Assembly: GCA_025451275.1 (NCBI GenBank)
Contig: JANWKR010000113.1
Span: forward strand, 1 to 35,884
Length of the DNA: 35,884 nucleotides
Reading direction: 5' to 3'
DNA from: Steroidobacteraceae bacterium
GTDB lineage: Bacteria > Pseudomonadota > Gammaproteobacteria > Steroidobacterales > Steroidobacteraceae
Positions 16,945-24,406 of the stretch are shown piece by piece; the stretch's first letter is position 1; the number at the start of each line of letters is the position of its first letter. The notes below the pieces were generated by a model. The model did no database searches, was not told the origin of the DNA, and was given only the letters and a program-made list of their open reading frames with translations. Made by a program: the position numbers and the translations under genes.

Positions 16945-17146
16945 AGCAGTGCGGCACGGAAACGGCGCGTCGCGAAGCAAATCGCGGATGCAGTCCGCAG
17001 GACCGCCGCGGGCGCTTCCGCGCTGGTCAAGAACTGCGCAGTGCGCGTGGCCGAGCCTGAGCCTTGCCGCTGCCCGCTGCGGCCAAAGTCGAGTCCAAGG
17101 TGCTTGGATTGGTGGATAGCCTGTGCAAAAGCTGTGCTCCGCCTGA

Positions 17147-17162
17147 GCACAAGATATTGGGT
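17147..17162. promoter_or_regulatory. Weak NrdR-box-like site
   Basis: GCACAAGATATTGGGT matches 13 of 16 positions of the perfect palindrome at 17324-17339, and also 13/16 of the NrdR box consensus (acaCwAtATaTwGtgt). Centre-to-centre distance to the other site is 177 bp, much longer than the usual 31-32 bp of NrdR box pairs. Confidence 0.3.
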
Positions 17163-17220
17163 CGGGAAGGCCGGTCCCAAGCTGCGCGATCGTCAAAGAA
17201 TTCAGGTGGAAGCTACGGCC

Positions 17221-17246
17221 AATAGTTTCATAAACTATTGAAACTA
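17221..17246. promoter_or_regulatory. Composite inverted repeat, probable operator upstream of nrdJa
   Basis: Two overlapping perfect inverted repeats share the same bases: AATAGTTT-cat-AAACTATT (17221-17239) and TAGTTTCA-8 nt-TGAAACTA (17223-17246). The half-site AAACTA occurs three times. A candidate promoter (17227-17255) overlaps it, which suggests a repressor operator. The regulator is not identifiable from the window. Confidence 0.5.
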
Positions 17247-17255
17247 CATGATAAA
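17227..17255 (+). promoter_or_regulatory. Candidate distal promoter for nrdJa
   Basis: TTCATA, 17-nt spacer, GATAAA; each hexamer matches consensus at 4/6. It overlaps the composite inverted repeat. It would give a leader of about 250 nt. Confidence 0.3.
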
Positions 17256-17284
17256 AGTGACCTTACAAAATGTGGTTCCGAATC

Positions 17285-17313
17285 TTGACGCGTGTATCCT
17301 CGGTAATTAGTCT
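17285..17313 (+). promoter_or_regulatory. Candidate proximal promoter for nrdJa
   Basis: TTGACG (5/6), 17-nt spacer, TAGTCT (3/6). The palindrome at 17324-17339 would lie over the transcription start, a sensible place for NrdR repression. Confidence 0.35.
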
Positions 17314-17323
17314 TCTGACCCCG

Positions 17324-17339
17324 ACACAAGATCTTGTGT
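17324..17339. promoter_or_regulatory. NrdR-box-like perfect palindrome
   Basis: ACACAAGATCTTGTGT is a perfect 16-bp palindrome and matches the NrdR box consensus (acaCwAtATaTwGtgt) at 14/16 positions. NrdR is the widespread ATP/dATP-sensing repressor of ribonucleotide reductase genes. The position upstream of nrdJa makes this the natural reading. No second box at the canonical spacing is visible. Confidence 0.6.
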
Positions 17340-17513
17340 TCGCGAAGGCGATCAGGGTCACGCGGTCGGGGGAGGTTACAGGGGCCTGACTGCCAACAAG
17401 GCAGCGGGTACCGGGTAAGGCACGCGGCTCATCGGGAGCAACAGGCTTTCGCCGGAAATTCCCTGCAATCCGTTGGAGAAGGCTTCAAGAATATTCGGAG
17501 CGCCGCGGATTAC

Positions 17514-19661
17514 ATGAACACTGTGATGAAGATCGACCCCAAAGATGTCGACGCGATTTCATTCCAGGAAGCATCGCTCGACATCTGGGACAAGAAGTAC
17601 CGGCTCACCGCGAAGGACGGCACGCCCATCGACAAGTCGATGGACGATACCTACAAGCGCGTCGCGCGCGCGCTCGCGGACGTGGAAGCCGAGGACGTGC
17701 GCGAGCACTGGTACGAGCGCTTCCTGTGGGCGCTGCGCCATGGGGCGATCCCCGCCGGGCGCGTGACCTCCAACGCCGGTGCGCTCTCGCACAAGCCCGC
17801 GACCTCGACCATCAATTGCACGGTCTCGGGCACGATCCACGACTCGATGGACGACATCCTCCGGAAGGTCCACGAGGCGGGCCTGACGCTGAAGGCCGGG
17901 TGCGGCATCGGCTACGAGTTCTCGACGCTGCGGCCGCGCGGCGCATACGTCTCGGGTGCCGGCGCGCATACGTCCGGGCCCCTTTCCTTCATGGATGTGT
18001 TCGACAAGATGTGCTTCACCATCTCCTCTGCCGGCGGCCGTCGTGGCGCGCAGATGGGCACGTTCGACGTCGGCCATCCGGACGTCATGGAATTCATCCG
18101 CGCCAAGCGCGAGGACGGGCGACTGCGCCAGTTCAACCTGTCGCTGCTCATCACCGACGAGTTCATGCGGGCGGTACGCGAGGACCTTGACTGGAAGCTC
18201 GCCTTTCCGCTGTCGCTTAAGGAGTATGAGTCGGATAAGCCCGATCTGACGGATGAGGGAAAATTCTTGTGGCGCGAATGGCCTGTGCACGAAGGCTACG
18301 TCGTCAACGATGAAGGGCTGGTCGCCTGCAAGATCTATAAGACGCTGCCGGCGCGGCGTATGTGGGACGTCATCATGACGTCCACCTACGACTTCGCCGA
18401 GCCTGGTTTTGTGCTCATCGATCGCTCCAATGAGATGAACAACAACTGGTGGTGCGAGAACATCCGCGCTACTAACCCATGCGGCGAACAGAATCTCCCG
18501 CCGTACGGTGCGTGTCTTCTCGGATCGGTGAATCTGACTCGCTTCGTGAAACATCCTTTCACCGACTTTGCCGAGTTCGACTGGAGTGAGTACCGCGAGG
18601 TCGTGAAGGTGTTCACGCGCATGCTCGACAACGTGGTCGAGGTGAACGGCCTGCCGCTCGAGCAGCAGCGTCAGGAGATCCTGCGCAAGCGCCGCCACGG
18701 CATGGGCTTTCTCGGTCTCGGCAGCACCACGACGCTGCTGAAGATGAAGTACGGCTCGCCCGATGCGGTGCAGTTCACCGAGGACGTATCGCGCGAGATG
18801 GCGGTGGCCGGCTGGGAAGCGGCGCTCGAGCTGGCGCGCGAGAAGGGTCCGGCGCCGATCATGAACGAGGAGTTCACGGTCACCAAGGAAATGCTGCGCA
18901 AGCGGCCCGAGATGGCGAAGGACGGCTGGAAGCCGGGCGCCAAGATCGCCGGGCGCCTGCTGCACGCCAAGTACAGCCGCTACATGCAGCGTGTCGCGAG
19001 TGTCGCGCCGCACCTGGTGCACGAGCTGGCCGAGACCGGGGCCCGCTTCACGCACCACACCTCGATCGCGCCCACCGGCACGATCTCGCTGTCGCTCGCC
19101 AACAATGCGTCCAACGGCATCGAGCCGTCGTTCGCCCACCATTACTTCAGGAACGTGATCCGCCCAGGGAAGAAGTCCAAGGAGAAGATCGACGTCTTTT
19201 CGTTCGAGTTACTGGCGTACCGCGAGCTGGTGAACCCGAACGCCCAACCTGGAGCAACGAACGATGCTGAGAGATTGCCGGATTACTTCATTGCGTCCGA
19301 TGACGTCACCCCCAAGGAGCACGTCGAAGTGCAGGCTGCGGCCCAGAAGTGGGTCGATTCATCGATTTCTAAGACGGCGAACGTGCCTACGAATTTTGCC
19401 TACGACAAATTCAAAGACATCTATCTGTATGCACATGAGCAGGGCCTGAAGGGCTGCACGACGTTCCGCTTCAACCCGGAGGCTTTCCAGGGCGTGCTGG
19501 TGAAGGAGCAGGACCTGAAGAACACCATCTACAAGTTCACGCTCGATGACGGCACGGTGATCGAGGCGCGCGGCGACGAGGAGATCGAGTACGACGGTGA
19601 GCTGCACACCACGGCCAATCTCTACGACAGCCTCAAGGAAGGCTACTTCGGCAAGTACTGA
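17514..19661 (+). CDS. nrdJa: Adenosylcobalamin-dependent ribonucleotide reductase, catalytic subunit (NrdJa)
   Basis: Class II RNR large part, reducing ribonucleotides to deoxyribonucleotides with a B12-generated thiyl radical, independent of oxygen. About 715 residues from the ATG at 17514; homology to Pseudomonas-type NrdJa starts near here (IDPKD, then QEASLDIWDKKYRL). Motifs are NCTVSGTI (C102, likely reducing-pair Cys), LKAGCGIGYEFSTLRPRG, the active-site loop NPCGEQNLPPYGACLLG with the thiyl Cys, and TSIAPTGTISL (phosphate site). The C-terminal redox Cys tail of one-chain class II enzymes is missing here and lies in the next gene. An ATG at 17526 is an alternative start. Sections near 18220-18560 and 19180-19440 look less GC-rich than the rest. 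Confidence 0.94.
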   Translation: MNTVMKIDPKDVDAISFQEASLDIWDKKYRLTAKDGTPIDKSMDDTYKRVARALADVEAEDVREHWYERFLWALRHGAIPAGRVTSNAGALSHKPATSTINCTVSGTIHDSMDDILRKVHEAGLTLKAGCGIGYEFSTLRPRGAYVSGAGAHTSGPLSFMDVFDKMCFTISSAGGRRGAQMGTFDVGHPDVMEFIRAKREDGRLRQFNLSLLITDEFMRAVREDLDWKLAFPLSLKEYESDKPDLTDEGKFLWREWPVHEGYVVNDEGLVACKIYKTLPARRMWDVIMTSTYDFAEPGFVLIDRSNEMNNNWWCENIRATNPCGEQNLPPYGACLLGSVNLTRFVKHPFTDFAEFDWSEYREVVKVFTRMLDNVVEVNGLPLEQQRQEILRKRRHGMGFLGLGSTTTLLKMKYGSPDAVQFTEDVSREMAVAGWEAALELAREKGPAPIMNEEFTVTKEMLRKRPEMAKDGWKPGAKIAGRLLHAKYSRYMQRVASVAPHLVHELAETGARFTHHTSIAPTGTISLSLANNASNGIEPSFAHHYFRNVIRPGKKSKEKIDVFSFELLAYRELVNPNAQPGATNDAERLPDYFIASDDVTPKEHVEVQAAAQKWVDSSISKTANVPTNFAYDKFKDIYLYAHEQGLKGCTTFRFNPEAFQGVLVKEQDLKNTIYKFTLDDGTVIEARGDEEIEYDGELHTTANLYDSLKEGYFGKY

Positions 19662-19727
19662 GCTATTGCAGCACCGCCGCCGCGCCCCCACACGCGGGGC
19701 TGCGCCGGCCGCTGCGGGATACCGACC

Positions 19728-20471
19728 ATGACCATCAAGATCGAACGCAAAATCGTCAAGTACCAGGTGCAGAAGCCCGAGGACAAGGCGGCGGCGGAGA
19801 AGGCCGCGGCCGCGGCGCGGCCGCTGCAGGCGGGCGAGGCGGAGACGGTGCGCGACAAGCACGGCCACACCGCCACGGTCATCCGCATGCACGAGAAGCT
19901 CGAGCGGCCCGAGGTGCTGATCGGCTCGACGTACAAGATCAAGACGCCGATCTCGGACCACGCCATGTACGTGACCATCAACGACATCGTGCTCAACGAG
20001 GGCACCGAATACGAGCAGCGCCGCCCGTTCGAGGTGTTCATCAACTCGAAGAACCTCGATCACTTCCAGTGGATCGTCGCCCTCACGCGCATCATCTCGG
20101 CCGTGTTCCGCAAGGGCGGCGACGTCACCTTCCTGGTGGATGAGCTCAAGGCGGTGTTCGACCCGCGCGGCGGCTACTGGCAGCCGGGCGGCAAGTTCAT
20201 GCCCTCGATCATCGCCGAGCTCGGCTACGTCATCGAGAAGCACCTGCAGAGCATCGGCCTGATCCGCAAGCCCCAGCTCGACGTGCATCAGCAGAAGCTG
20301 GTCGACCAGAAGCGCGCCGAGTTCGAGGCGCGCGCCAAGCAGACCGACGCCTTCGCCAAGGGCCACTTCCCGGAAGGCGCGCAGCTGTGCGGCCGCTGCA
20401 GCACCGCGGCGGTCGTGATGATGGACGGCTGCATGACGTGCCTGAACTGCGGCGATTCGAAGTGTGGGTAA
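19728..20471 (+). CDS. nrdJb: Class II ribonucleotide reductase, C-terminal subunit (NrdJb, TSCPD domain)
   Basis: A 247-residue partner of NrdJa, as in Pseudomonas aeruginosa, where class II RNR is split into NrdJa and NrdJb. The central part (about 75-165; FEVFINSKNLDHFQWIVALT, then RIISAVFRKGGDVTFLVDEL) is a TSCPD domain. The C-terminus is Cys-rich (CGRC, then CMTCLNCGDSKCG) and would carry the mobile dithiol that re-reduces the active site, and possibly a zinc site. It starts 66 nt after nrdJa. A CCCC/GGGG hairpin lies in that gap. A strong terminator follows. Confidence 0.93.
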   Translation: MTIKIERKIVKYQVQKPEDKAAAEKAAAAARPLQAGEAETVRDKHGHTATVIRMHEKLERPEVLIGSTYKIKTPISDHAMYVTINDIVLNEGTEYEQRRPFEVFINSKNLDHFQWIVALTRIISAVFRKGGDVTFLVDELKAVFDPRGGYWQPGGKFMPSIIAELGYVIEKHLQSIGLIRKPQLDVHQQKLVDQKRAEFEARAKQTDAFAKGHFPEGAQLCGRCSTAAVVMMDGCMTCLNCGDSKCG

Positions 20472-20526
20472 GTCCGACACGACTGCGACAACCAACGCGA
20501 ACTGACAGATCCGCGTGACGTCGAAC

Positions 20527-20555
20527 GAGGCAGCCCGAGCGGCTGCCTCTTTTTT
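20527..20555 (+). terminator. Rho-independent terminator of nrdJa-nrdJb
   Basis: A perfect 9-bp stem (GAGGCAGCC / GGCTGCCTC) with a CGAGC loop, followed by TTTTTT. It ends the nrdJ operon 56 nt after the nrdJb stop. On the opposite strand no T-run follows, so it is not bidirectional. Confidence 0.93.
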
Positions 20556-20559
20556 GTGC

Positions 20560-21624
20560 TTAGGGCGTGCCCAGCTGGCCCTGCAGCCCGACGCTGCCGG
20601 GCGCGGCCAGTCCGCCGAAGCGCCGGTCGGTCTGCGTCAGCTCCTTCTGCGCCGCCTCGCGCCGTCCCGCGGCCAGCAGCGTGTGCACGTGCGCGAGGCG
20701 CCCCTCGACCTCGTGGTCGATTCCGGCGCGGCAGGCGGCCAGGCGCCGGGTCTCCGGCGCCTGCGGCGTGAGCAGCGCGTGCAGCGCGCGCGACAGCGCG
20801 GCGGGGCTCGCCACCTCGTGGCCGGCCCCGGGCGTGGTCTCACCGTCCACGCCGAACACGCACGCCTTGCGCATGGAGTCGAGGCTGCTGCCGTCCATGG
20901 CGAGCGGCGACAGGTCGCGCTCGCCGGTCACGTACACCAGGCGCGAGCCCTCCTGGAAGCGTTGGAACAGCTCCCGTGGCGGCGGCGTCGGCGGATCTGC
21001 GCCGAGCGGGTCGCTGCCGGCATTCAGCAGCGCGCCACGGAACAGGTCCGGGTAGCCGAGCGCGAGGCGCAGCGCGATGCGCGAGCCGCCCGAGAAGCCG
21101 CCGACGTAGACGTGCTGCGGGTCGATACGGTAGCGCTGCATCACGTTGTAGGCCGCGTGCAGGGCGAGCGGCTCGCGCCGCCCGATCACGTCGGCATCGT
21201 TGCCGGTGCGCGCGGCGGACACGAACAGCACGCCGTACTGGTCGAGCACCGGCCCCCAGCCCGGCGGCAGGCGCGCGTCCTTCCACGGCGGCACGAACAC
21301 CAGCAGCGCGTAGCCCCCCGGCGGGGTGCTGCGCGGGACGTAGACGCTGAAGCTCTCCTGGGTGATGTCGACCGACTGCTCGATGAGGGTCTTGCCGGTG
21401 CGCGCGACGCGCCGCTGCACCTCGGCGGCGGCCAGCGGGGTGAGGAGCCGCCGCACCAGCTCAGGAGTGGCCGCGAGCGGTGAGTAGCCCGAAAAGGCGA
21501 CCTCTTCGTGCAGGCCGGGGGCGGCGGGTTCGTCGGCCGGTGCGCGCCCGCCGAGGAGCGCGGCGCCCGCCAGCAGCAGGCCGAGCGCGCGCGTGCGCCG
21601 CCGATCCCGCGCAGTGGGACTCAT
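20560..21624 (-). CDS. Secreted alpha/beta hydrolase (esterase-like)
   Basis: A 354-residue protein with a signal-like N-terminus (RALGLLLAGAALLGGRAPA). The alpha/beta hydrolase core begins near 85 (YALLVFVPPWKDARLPPGW). The nucleophile elbow is GGFSGGSRIA and a C-terminal His lies in PGAGHEV. The pattern resembles secreted esterase or PHB-depolymerase-like (LpqC) proteins; the substrate is unknown. The last ~60 residues look like a short helical hairpin rather than part of the fold. It is convergent to nrdJb, with the nrdJ terminator between them. Confidence 0.8.
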   Translation of the reverse strand: MSPTARDRRRTRALGLLLAGAALLGGRAPADEPAAPGLHEEVAFSGYSPLAATPELVRRLLTPLAAAEVQRRVARTGKTLIEQSVDITQESFSVYVPRSTPPGGYALLVFVPPWKDARLPPGWGPVLDQYGVLFVSAARTGNDADVIGRREPLALHAAYNVMQRYRIDPQHVYVGGFSGGSRIALRLALGYPDLFRGALLNAGSDPLGADPPTPPPRELFQRFQEGSRLVYVTGERDLSPLAMDGSSLDSMRKACVFGVDGETTPGAGHEVASPAALSRALHALLTPQAPETRRLAACRAGIDHEVEGRLAHVHTLLAAGRREAAQKELTQTDRRFGGLAAPGSVGLQGQLGTP

Positions 21625-21710
21625 CGCACGATAATGCCACTTGCAGTGCGGCCGAGACTTCGCTGAGGATCGAATCGAGCACGGCGGCCGCGGCGCGCGC
21701 CGTGGCGGCG

Positions 21711-21739
21711 AAAAAAAACCCCGCCTGGAGGGCGGGGTT
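21711..21739 (-). terminator. Strong orphan rho-independent terminator (minus strand)
   Basis: On the minus strand AACCCCGCC-CTCCA-GGCGGGGTT is followed by eight T in a row. No protein gene on the minus strand ends here; the next gene to the right (mltD) is on the plus strand. A strong intrinsic terminator with no coding gene in front of it suggests a non-coding transcript. Confidence 0.85.
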
Positions 21740-21900
21740 GTCGGTCGCTTGCTTGTGTGTGGAGGAGTGTCTTCTCGTTGTTATCCGGTTACGCGCGGTA
21801 TCCGACGGGCCCTCGGGCTGCATTCCGTATCCGCGCTGTTATTCGGTTATCCCGTGGGTCGCTTCCTTCCCGGCCAAATGCCGTTGCTGATATGGAGAAG
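21711..21900 (-). ncRNA. Candidate GGA-rich small RNA
   Basis: The minus strand between about 21900 and the terminator at 21711-21739 carries seven GGA motifs within 87 nt (21784-21870), mostly as CGGAUA or GGGAUA (GGAUAAC twice, GGAUACC, GGAUACG), plus GGGAAGGAAG. A stem GCGCGG/CCGCGC encloses ACGG/CCGU and GCC-CGAG-GGC and leaves a CGGAUA bulge. CGG-GAUAA-CCG forms another hairpin. This is the architecture of CsrA/RsmA-sequestering RNAs (RsmY/RsmZ/CsrB), which present GGA in loops and end in an intrinsic terminator. The promoter is not clear. The rest of 21901-22160 shows no gene. The match to any known RNA family is unproven. Confidence 0.4.
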
Positions 21901-22160
21901 AGCAACACCCGTGCCAGCCGGCTGCGGATGCGGGCGCATTGAACATGTTGTGTCCGGGATGCGCTGCAACTGTGACGCAGTGCACATTGCAGGCCCCTCC
22001 GGGGGGTGAAAGGCGCCCGGTCCGGACTCGCCCAGCAGGCGACTGTCGGCGGGTCAGGCACCCGAGTGTAAGGTTATTCGACGCATTCGCGGCGAAGGCT
22101 GCGCCCGGCTGCGGCACTGCGGAAGTCATAAGCTATTGAAGAGAAAGGCAGATATGGGTG

Positions 22161-22176
22161 TTTACAGGGGTGTAAA
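22161..22176 (+). promoter_or_regulatory. Inverted repeat holding the mltD SD in its loop
   Basis: TTTACA-GGGG-TGTAAA is a perfect 6-bp inverted repeat whose loop is the SD core and whose last base is the A of the mltD ATG. It could be an mRNA hairpin that tunes initiation, or a DNA operator. Confidence 0.45.
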
Positions 22177-24266
22177 TGAACTCGACATGGAATAGTTCGC
22201 GGTGGCCGGGCCGGTTTCGGGCCCTGAAGCTCGCCGCTCTTGCGCTGCTCGCGGCCGGGACGCTCGGCAGCGCACGCCCCGCGGCCGCGGACGACGTCAT
22301 GCCGCGCCCGCCGCAGCTCGAGCGCGACGTGCAGTTCTGGATCCGCGTCTACACCCAGGTCGACACCAACTCCGGCTTCCTGCACGACGAGTACAACCTC
22401 GGCGTCGTCTACGAGACGCTGCACTTCCCGCCCAACAGCAGCTCCTCGGAGCGCGAGCACGTGGTCGAGACCGCGCGCGTCCGCATCGCGGCGGCGCTGA
22501 AGCGCATCGCCGACGCCCCCGAGGGCAGCCTCACCGCCGAGGACCAGCACATCAAGGACATGTGGGGCCCGGAGGGGACGCCGGCGCGGCTGAAGAACGC
22601 GGTCGATGACATCCGTTTCCAGCTCGGCCAGTCGGACCGCTTCCGTGCCGGCCTCATCCGCTCGGGCGCCTGGGAGACGCACATCGCCGAGACGCTCGCC
22701 AACCTCGGCCTGCCGGCGGAACTGGCGGTGCTGCCGCACGTGGAGTCCTCGTTCAACCCGGCCGCCTACTCCAAGGTGGGCGCCGCCGGACTGTGGCAGT
22801 TCATGCGCTCGACCGGGCGGCGCTACATGCGCATCGACGGCGCGGTGGACGACCGGCTCGACCCGTTCCGCTCCACCGAGGCGGCCGCGCAGCTGCTGGC
22901 CTACAACTACCGGGTGCTCGGCACCTGGCCGCTGGCGCTCACCGCCTACAACCACGGCAGCGCCGGCGTGCGCCGCGCCAAGGAACAGCTCGGCAGCGAC
23001 GATATCGTCAAGATCGTGCGCAGCTACACCAGCCGTACCTTCGGCTTCGCCTCGCGCAACTTCTACGTCTCGTTCCTCGCCGCGCTCGACATCGACCGCG
23101 ACCCGGAGAAGTACTTCGGCCCGCTGCAGCGCGAGAGCGAGGCGCGCTTCGAGGAGATCTCGCTGCCGGCGTACGTCTCGGTGTCCGCTCTCGAGCACAC
23201 CCTGAAGATCGACGCCGCCCGGCTGCGCGCCCTGAACCCGGCGCTGCTGCCGGCGGTGTGGAACGGCGCACGGCGCGTGCCCAAGGCCTATCACCTGCGC
23301 CTGCCGCAGGAAGACGGGCAGTGGACCAGCCAGCTGCTGGCGCAGCGCCTGGCACCGGCCGAGCTGTTCGCCGGCCAGAAGGGCCCGAGCCGTTACCGCG
23401 TGCAGCAGGGCGACACGCTCGCCAGGCTCGCCGAGCGCTACGGCGTCACAGTGCAGGCGCTCGCGAGCCTCAACCGGGTGCGCGCCAGCGCCTCGCTCAG
23501 GCCCGGCCGCACCATCAGCGTGCCTGAATCGGCGCCCGTCACCCTCGCCGCGGCGACGCCGCCACCGCCGCCGGTGTCGGCACCGCCGAGCGCGGCGGCG
23601 GCGGCCACCGCTGCCACCGTCGCCACCGTGGCGCCACCCTCGCCGGGCGGCGCGGTAACCGCCGAGGTCGCCGAGCGCGAGAGCGCCGAGGATGCCGCCG
23701 CGGCGGCCGCGCAGGTGGCCGCGAGCAACCGCCCGCACGCCGCCGCGGCTCCCGAGCCGGTCTCGGCCGCGCAGGCCGAGGCGCTGGGACCGGCACTGGG
23801 GCCGGCCGCCTCGGATGCCGAGCAGAGCGCCGACCCGATCGACTACAGCGTGGCGCAGGACGGCACCATCCGCGTCGCTGCCGAGGAGACCCTCGGCCAC
23901 TACGCCGACTGGCTGGGCGTGACGGCCGCACGCCTGCGCGAGCTCAATCACCTCAAGTTCAAGACGCCGGTGCGCATCGGCGAGCGCATCCGCCTCGACT
24001 TCGCGCAGGTGAAGCCGGAAGTGTTCGAGACGCTGCGCCACGAGTACCACCGCGAGATGCAGGCCGGCTACTTCGCCGCCCACCGCATCGTCGGCAGCGA
24101 GGTGTACATCGCGCGCCGCGGCGACTCGCTGTGGACGCTGACGCAGCACTCGGCGCTGCCGCTGTGGCTGGTGCAGCAGTACAACCCCGACGCCAACCTC
24201 GCCGACCTGCACCCGGGCACGCAGGTGGTGATGCCGCGCGTCGAGGAGATCGGCAGTGGCGGCTGA
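22176..24266 (+). CDS. mltD: Membrane-bound lytic murein transglycosylase D-like protein with three LysM domains
   Basis: A 696-residue periplasmic enzyme cleaving the MurNAc-GlcNAc bond with 1,6-anhydro ring formation. The signal peptide is at 15-38 (ALKLAALALLAAGTL). The SLT domain spans about 165-290, with catalytic E190 in LPHVESSFNP, then SKVGAAGLWQFM and LALTAYNHG. LysM 1 is at about 406-450 (YRVQQGDTLARLAERYGV). A long Ala/Pro-rich linker covers 451-560. LysM 2 (about 570-620) is degenerate at its start, and LysM 3 is at about 648-690 (GDSLWTLTQHS). No lipobox is seen, unlike E. coli MltD. The gene is preceded by a 550-bp gene-free region. Confidence 0.9.
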   Translation: MNSTWNSSRWPGRFRALKLAALALLAAGTLGSARPAAADDVMPRPPQLERDVQFWIRVYTQVDTNSGFLHDEYNLGVVYETLHFPPNSSSSEREHVVETARVRIAAALKRIADAPEGSLTAEDQHIKDMWGPEGTPARLKNAVDDIRFQLGQSDRFRAGLIRSGAWETHIAETLANLGLPAELAVLPHVESSFNPAAYSKVGAAGLWQFMRSTGRRYMRIDGAVDDRLDPFRSTEAAAQLLAYNYRVLGTWPLALTAYNHGSAGVRRAKEQLGSDDIVKIVRSYTSRTFGFASRNFYVSFLAALDIDRDPEKYFGPLQRESEARFEEISLPAYVSVSALEHTLKIDAARLRALNPALLPAVWNGARRVPKAYHLRLPQEDGQWTSQLLAQRLAPAELFAGQKGPSRYRVQQGDTLARLAERYGVTVQALASLNRVRASASLRPGRTISVPESAPVTLAAATPPPPPVSAPPSAAAAATAATVATVAPPSPGGAVTAEVAERESAEDAAAAAAQVAASNRPHAAAAPEPVSAAQAEALGPALGPAASDAEQSADPIDYSVAQDGTIRVAAEETLGHYADWLGVTAARLRELNHLKFKTPVRIGERIRLDFAQVKPEVFETLRHEYHREMQAGYFAAHRIVGSEVYIARRGDSLWTLTQHSALPLWLVQQYNPDANLADLHPGTQVVMPRVEEIGSGG

Positions 24267-24358
24267 CCCGGCCCGCTCCCCGCGCAGTGTGACGTCGGTG
24301 CGCGGCGACGGCTCGTCGCGTGTGACGCCCGTACCTGCCGTGCCGAAGCCCGAGCGCC

Positions 24359-24364
24359 TATAAT
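24359..24364 (+). promoter_or_regulatory. Perfect -10 element for the L,D-transpeptidase gene
   Basis: TATAAT, a perfect -10 hexamer, with no good -35 at 16-18 nt. Transcription would start near 24371, which makes the ATG at 24374 almost leaderless and supports the ATG at 24407. Confidence 0.55.
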
Positions 24365-24406
24365 TTCCACCGGATGGACACGGCGCACGGGAACAGGATG
24401 AGTTTC

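Larger units (their letters stand above)
16945..17513. other. Gene-free control region between hsp20 and nrdJa
   Basis: About 570 bp with no credible gene on either strand, and noticeably more AT-rich around 17220-17340 than its surroundings. It contains two NrdR-box-like sites, a composite palindrome, two possible promoters (listed separately) and a leader of about 175 nt before nrdJa with a CTGCC-AACAA-GGCAG hairpin at 17390-17404. I looked for a cobalamin riboswitch B12 box because the enzyme is B12-dependent and did not find one. Confidence 0.6.

Noticed and set aside
17340..17513. Cobalamin riboswitch before the B12-dependent reductase
   Set aside because: No B12 box or conserved core could be found, only a simple CTGCC/GGCAG hairpin.
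21684..21699. 16-nt exact copy of the hairpin arm at 31953-31968 as a mobile repeat
   Set aside because: The string is almost pure GC alternation and could recur by chance in this genome; kept only as a hint in the hairpin finding.
21850..21875. GGGAAGGAAGCGACC on the minus strand resembling the SRP RNA (4.5S) GGAAGGAAGCAGCC loop
   Set aside because: The flanking asymmetric loop sequences (GUCAGG and AGCA) of SRP domain IV are absent; only the purine stretch matches.
22074..24212. 712-codon minus-strand open frame opposite mltD
   Set aside because: Shadow of mltD; no motifs, repetitive Arg/Gly/Ala/His composition.
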